Shown here one piece after another: positions 34,232 through 36,015 of a stretch of DNA of 36,015 bases. Each line of letters opens with the position of its first letter. The first letter of the stretch is position 1. Below the pieces are notes generated by a model. That model was not told the origin of the DNA. It saw nothing but the letters and a program-made list of their open reading frames with translations, and ran no database searches. The translations under genes and the position numbers were made by a program. This stretch comes from Microbacteriaceae bacterium PS02067 (GTDB lineage Bacteria > Actinomycetota > Actinomycetes > Actinomycetales > Microbacteriaceae): the NCBI GenBank assembly GCA_029960085.1, contig JASCPG010000032.1:1-36015 (forward strand), given 5' to 3'.

Positions 34232-35637
34232 GAACGGACGCTCCCCAGGTCGTGCAGGAAGCCACGCGACCAGCGGTCGACGTCGTGCTCGCGCACGCGT
34301 CGGCGCAGCGCGCGCATCCGTTTGCGCTGCTCGTCGGCGGGCATCTCGATCGCCGTCATGATCGCGTCCTTCAGCCCCTCGATGTCGTGCGGATTCACGC
34401 AGATCGCCTGCCCCAGTTCGTCCGCCGCCCCGGTGAACTCGCTGAGGACCAGGGCTCCCCGCCCGTCGACGCGGCTCGCGACGTACTCCTTGGCGACGAG
34501 ATTCATCCCGTCGCGGAGGGCCGTGACGAGCATGACGTCGGCGGCGAGGTAGAGCGCGACCATCTCCTCGCGCGGGTAGGAGTGGTGGAGGTAGCGGATG
34601 GCCGAGTGGCCGACGGTGTCGAAGTCGCCGTTGATGCGCCCGACGGTGAGCTCGATCTCATCACGCAACTGCATATAGGCGACCACGCGCTCCCGGCTCG
34701 GGCTCGCGACCTGCACGAGCGTGACCTTCTCGACGTCGACACGATGCTCGGCGAGGAGCTCTCCGTACGCCTTCAGCCGGTGGGTGATCCCCTTCGTGTA
34801 GTCCAGGCGATCCACGCCGAACAGGACGGTATCGGGGTCGCCGAGCTCCGCCCGGATCTCGCGAGCCCGCTCCTGCACCTCCGGGCGCCGCGCGATCTCG
34901 TCGTAGGCGGCCGCGTCGATCGAGATGGGGTACGCCTTCGCGATCACCGTGCGGACCGCACCGCCCGGGTCCGCGACGCGCACCGTCCCGGCCTTGGTGT
35001 CGAACCCGAACCGGCGCCGCACGGCTCGGGTGAAGTTGCTCGCATCGGCGACCCGCTGGAAGCCGATGACATCCGCACCGAGCAGCCCGTCGAGCACCTG
35101 ATTGCGCCACGGCAGCTGCGAGTAGATCCCGTAGGCCGGGAACGGGATGTGGTGGAAGTAGCCGATCACGAGATCGGGACGCAGCTCCCGCAGCATCCGC
35201 GGCACGAGCTGCAGCTGGTAGTCGTGCACCCAGACTCGGGCTCCGTCGGCCGCGACGTTCGCCGCGGCCTCGGCGAAGCGCTGATTCACGCGCACATAGG
35301 CATCCCACCACTCACGGTGGTACGTGGGCGGTGAGATGACGTCGTGATAGAGCGGCCAGATCGTGTCGTTCGAGAACCCCTCGTAGAAGCGCTCCACGTC
35401 CTCCGCCGACAGGGCGACCGGAACCAGGTCGATGCCGTCGAAGGTGAACCGCTCGACCTCGAGATCGGGCTGACCGGGCCAGCCGACCCAGGCACCGCCC
35501 GTGGTCTGGAGCACCGGTTCGAGCGCGGCGACGAGTCCTCCCGGTGACCGGCGCCATTCCTCTCCCTCGCTCGCTCGATCGACGGGTAGACGGTTGGAGA
35601 CGACGACGAGGTCGGCCTCCGCGCTGCGCGTGTTCAC
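34228..35637 (-). CDS. otsA: trehalose-6-phosphate synthase
   Basis: 469 residues from GTG 35637 with GAGAGGAG just upstream. GT20 family: SNRLPVD, RSPGGLVAAL (glucose-6-phosphate site), DTIWPLYHD, VWVHDYQLQLVPRML, GVDRLDYTKGI, and LVTALRDGMNLVAKEYVA with VLSEFTGAA in the donor site. It transfers glucose from a nucleotide sugar to glucose-6-phosphate. Trehalose protects against osmotic and desiccation stress. First gene of otsA-otsB. The 44-base gap to the divergent small membrane gene (35682) also holds that gene's -10. Confidence 0.97.
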   Translation of the reverse strand: MNTRSAEADLVVVSNRLPVDRASEGEEWRRSPGGLVAALEPVLQTTGGAWVGWPGQPDLEVERFTFDGIDLVPVALSAEDVERFYEGFSNDTIWPLYHDVISPPTYHREWWDAYVRVNQRFAEAAANVAADGARVWVHDYQLQLVPRMLRELRPDLVIGYFHHIPFPAYGIYSQLPWRNQVLDGLLGADVIGFQRVADASNFTRAVRRRFGFDTKAGTVRVADPGGAVRTVIAKAYPISIDAAAYDEIARRPEVQERAREIRAELGDPDTVLFGVDRLDYTKGITHRLKAYGELLAEHRVDVEKVTLVQVASPSRERVVAYMQLRDEIELTVGRINGDFDTVGHSAIRYLHHSYPREEMVALYLAADVMLVTALRDGMNLVAKEYVASRVDGRGALVLSEFTGAADELGQAICVNPHDIEGLKDAIMTAIEMPADEQRKRMRALRRRVREHDVDRWSRGFLHDLGSVRS

Positions 35638-35668
35638 GCGACTCCTCTCGGCAGGCGTGCTTCCAGGC

Positions 35669-35674
35669 TAACGT
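35669..35674 (+). promoter_or_regulatory. candidate leaderless -10 of the 84-residue protein
   Basis: TAACGT seven bases before ATG 35682, in the short divergent gap with otsA. No Shine-Dalgarno, no clear -35. Confidence 0.45.
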
Positions 35675-35681
35675 GGACGGC

Positions 35682-35936
35682 ATGCGCAAGTACCTGTTCG
35701 GCACCGGGATCATCACCGCCGTCTCCAGCGGGCTCGCGCTGTTGCGCGGCACGCGCGACGGCGAGCCGTTCACGTGGCGTCAGGGCCTCGCGTGGCTCAG
35801 CTGGGGAATCACCCTCGCCCTGTCGATCGGCACGATCGTCGACACCTACCGCGCCTCGCGCGGCCGGCTGATCGCCTCCGACTCCCCGATCTCGGGTCAG
35901 GAGCAGCAGCTCCTCGCCAAGCGACTCAAGCGCTGA
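35682..35936 (+). CDS. small membrane protein
   Basis: 84 residues from ATG 35682. One short hydrophobic stretch at 4-22 (YLFGTGIITAVSSGLALLRG) and a clearer membrane helix at 36-52 (LAWLSWGITLALSIGTI), then a basic, Gln-rich tail (GQEQQLLAKRLKR). No known family recognised. Divergent from otsA; no functional link can be shown. Confidence 0.75.
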   Translation: MRKYLFGTGIITAVSSGLALLRGTRDGEPFTWRQGLAWLSWGITLALSIGTIVDTYRASRGRLIASDSPISGQEQQLLAKRLKR

Positions 35937-35967
35937 CCCTCCGCCTCGCGCCGCCCGCCGGCCGCCG

Positions 35968-36012
35968 CCCCGCCCTGCCGCCAGCACCGCGCGACGCCCC
36001 CGCCCTGCCGCC
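35968..36012 (+). repeat. 15-bp direct repeat in C-rich end region
   Basis: CCCCGCCCTGCCGCC occurs at 35968-35982 and again at 35998-36012, a 30-base period. The last 79 bases of the window are strongly C-rich on the plus strand and contain no gene that I can support. Confidence 0.55.
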
Positions 36013-36015
36013 CAC

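Overview
The window is high-GC, densely packed bacterial DNA with actinobacterial character. GTG starts are frequent, neighbouring genes often share stop/start bases, -10 boxes of the TAGNNT type sit 6-7 bases before start codons, and the heptamer GGATGCC/GGCATCC is strikingly common. The gene set and protein style point to Microbacteriaceae, most likely Microbacterium. That assignment is an inference from sequence style, not from a marker-gene comparison.

Layout. (1) 1-7300 is accessory: a predicted Fe(II)/2-oxoglutarate-type oxygenase (minus) diverges from a DUF262-DUF1524 (GmrSD-type) nuclease (plus). Next come a PAP2-diacylglycerol kinase fusion and a convergent second PAP2 phosphatase, then a divergent SDR oxidoreductase / XRE-MmyB-type regulator pair. 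Both members of that pair are broken by single-base insertions. (2) 7437-10756 is a three-gene operon: membrane protein, NarL-type sensor kinase, response regulator. (3) 10883-15614 carries tRNA-Gln(CTG) with its terminator, a GT39-type membrane glycosyltransferase, gltX, and a LysR regulator. The LysR gene diverges from a class V aminotransferase-fold enzyme (15695-16747). (4) 16760-18580 holds a GntR regulator/membrane protein operon with a clear promoter-operator, followed by an array of nine inverted and direct copies of a roughly 31-37 bp palindromic repeat. (5) 18574-24311 is a minus-strand run: MFS, FAH-family hydrolase, ilvE, leuB, and a DHA2-type MFS exporter controlled from a divergent TetR gene. 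(6) 24914-35637 is minus strand: serA, two small membrane proteins, cutC-like, ilvC-ilvN-ilvB-ilvD, otsB-otsA. (7) A small membrane protein (35682-35936) and a C-rich tail close the window.

Functionally, the backbone is branched-chain amino acid synthesis: ilvB/N, ilvC and ilvD make the 2-keto acids, leuB serves the leucine branch, and ilvE performs the final transamination. serA opens serine synthesis, and otsA/otsB make trehalose. gltX together with tRNA-Gln fits the indirect Gln-tRNA(Gln) route usual in actinobacteria, where GluRS mischarges tRNA-Gln and GatCAB amidates it; gatCAB is not in this window.

The most unusual signals are the heptamer over-representation, the palindromic repeat array that supplies the stop codon of an MFS gene, the cluster of single-base insertions in the SDR/regulator pair, and the GmrSD-type nuclease with an unassigned C-terminal extension beside an Fe/2OG-type oxygenase.
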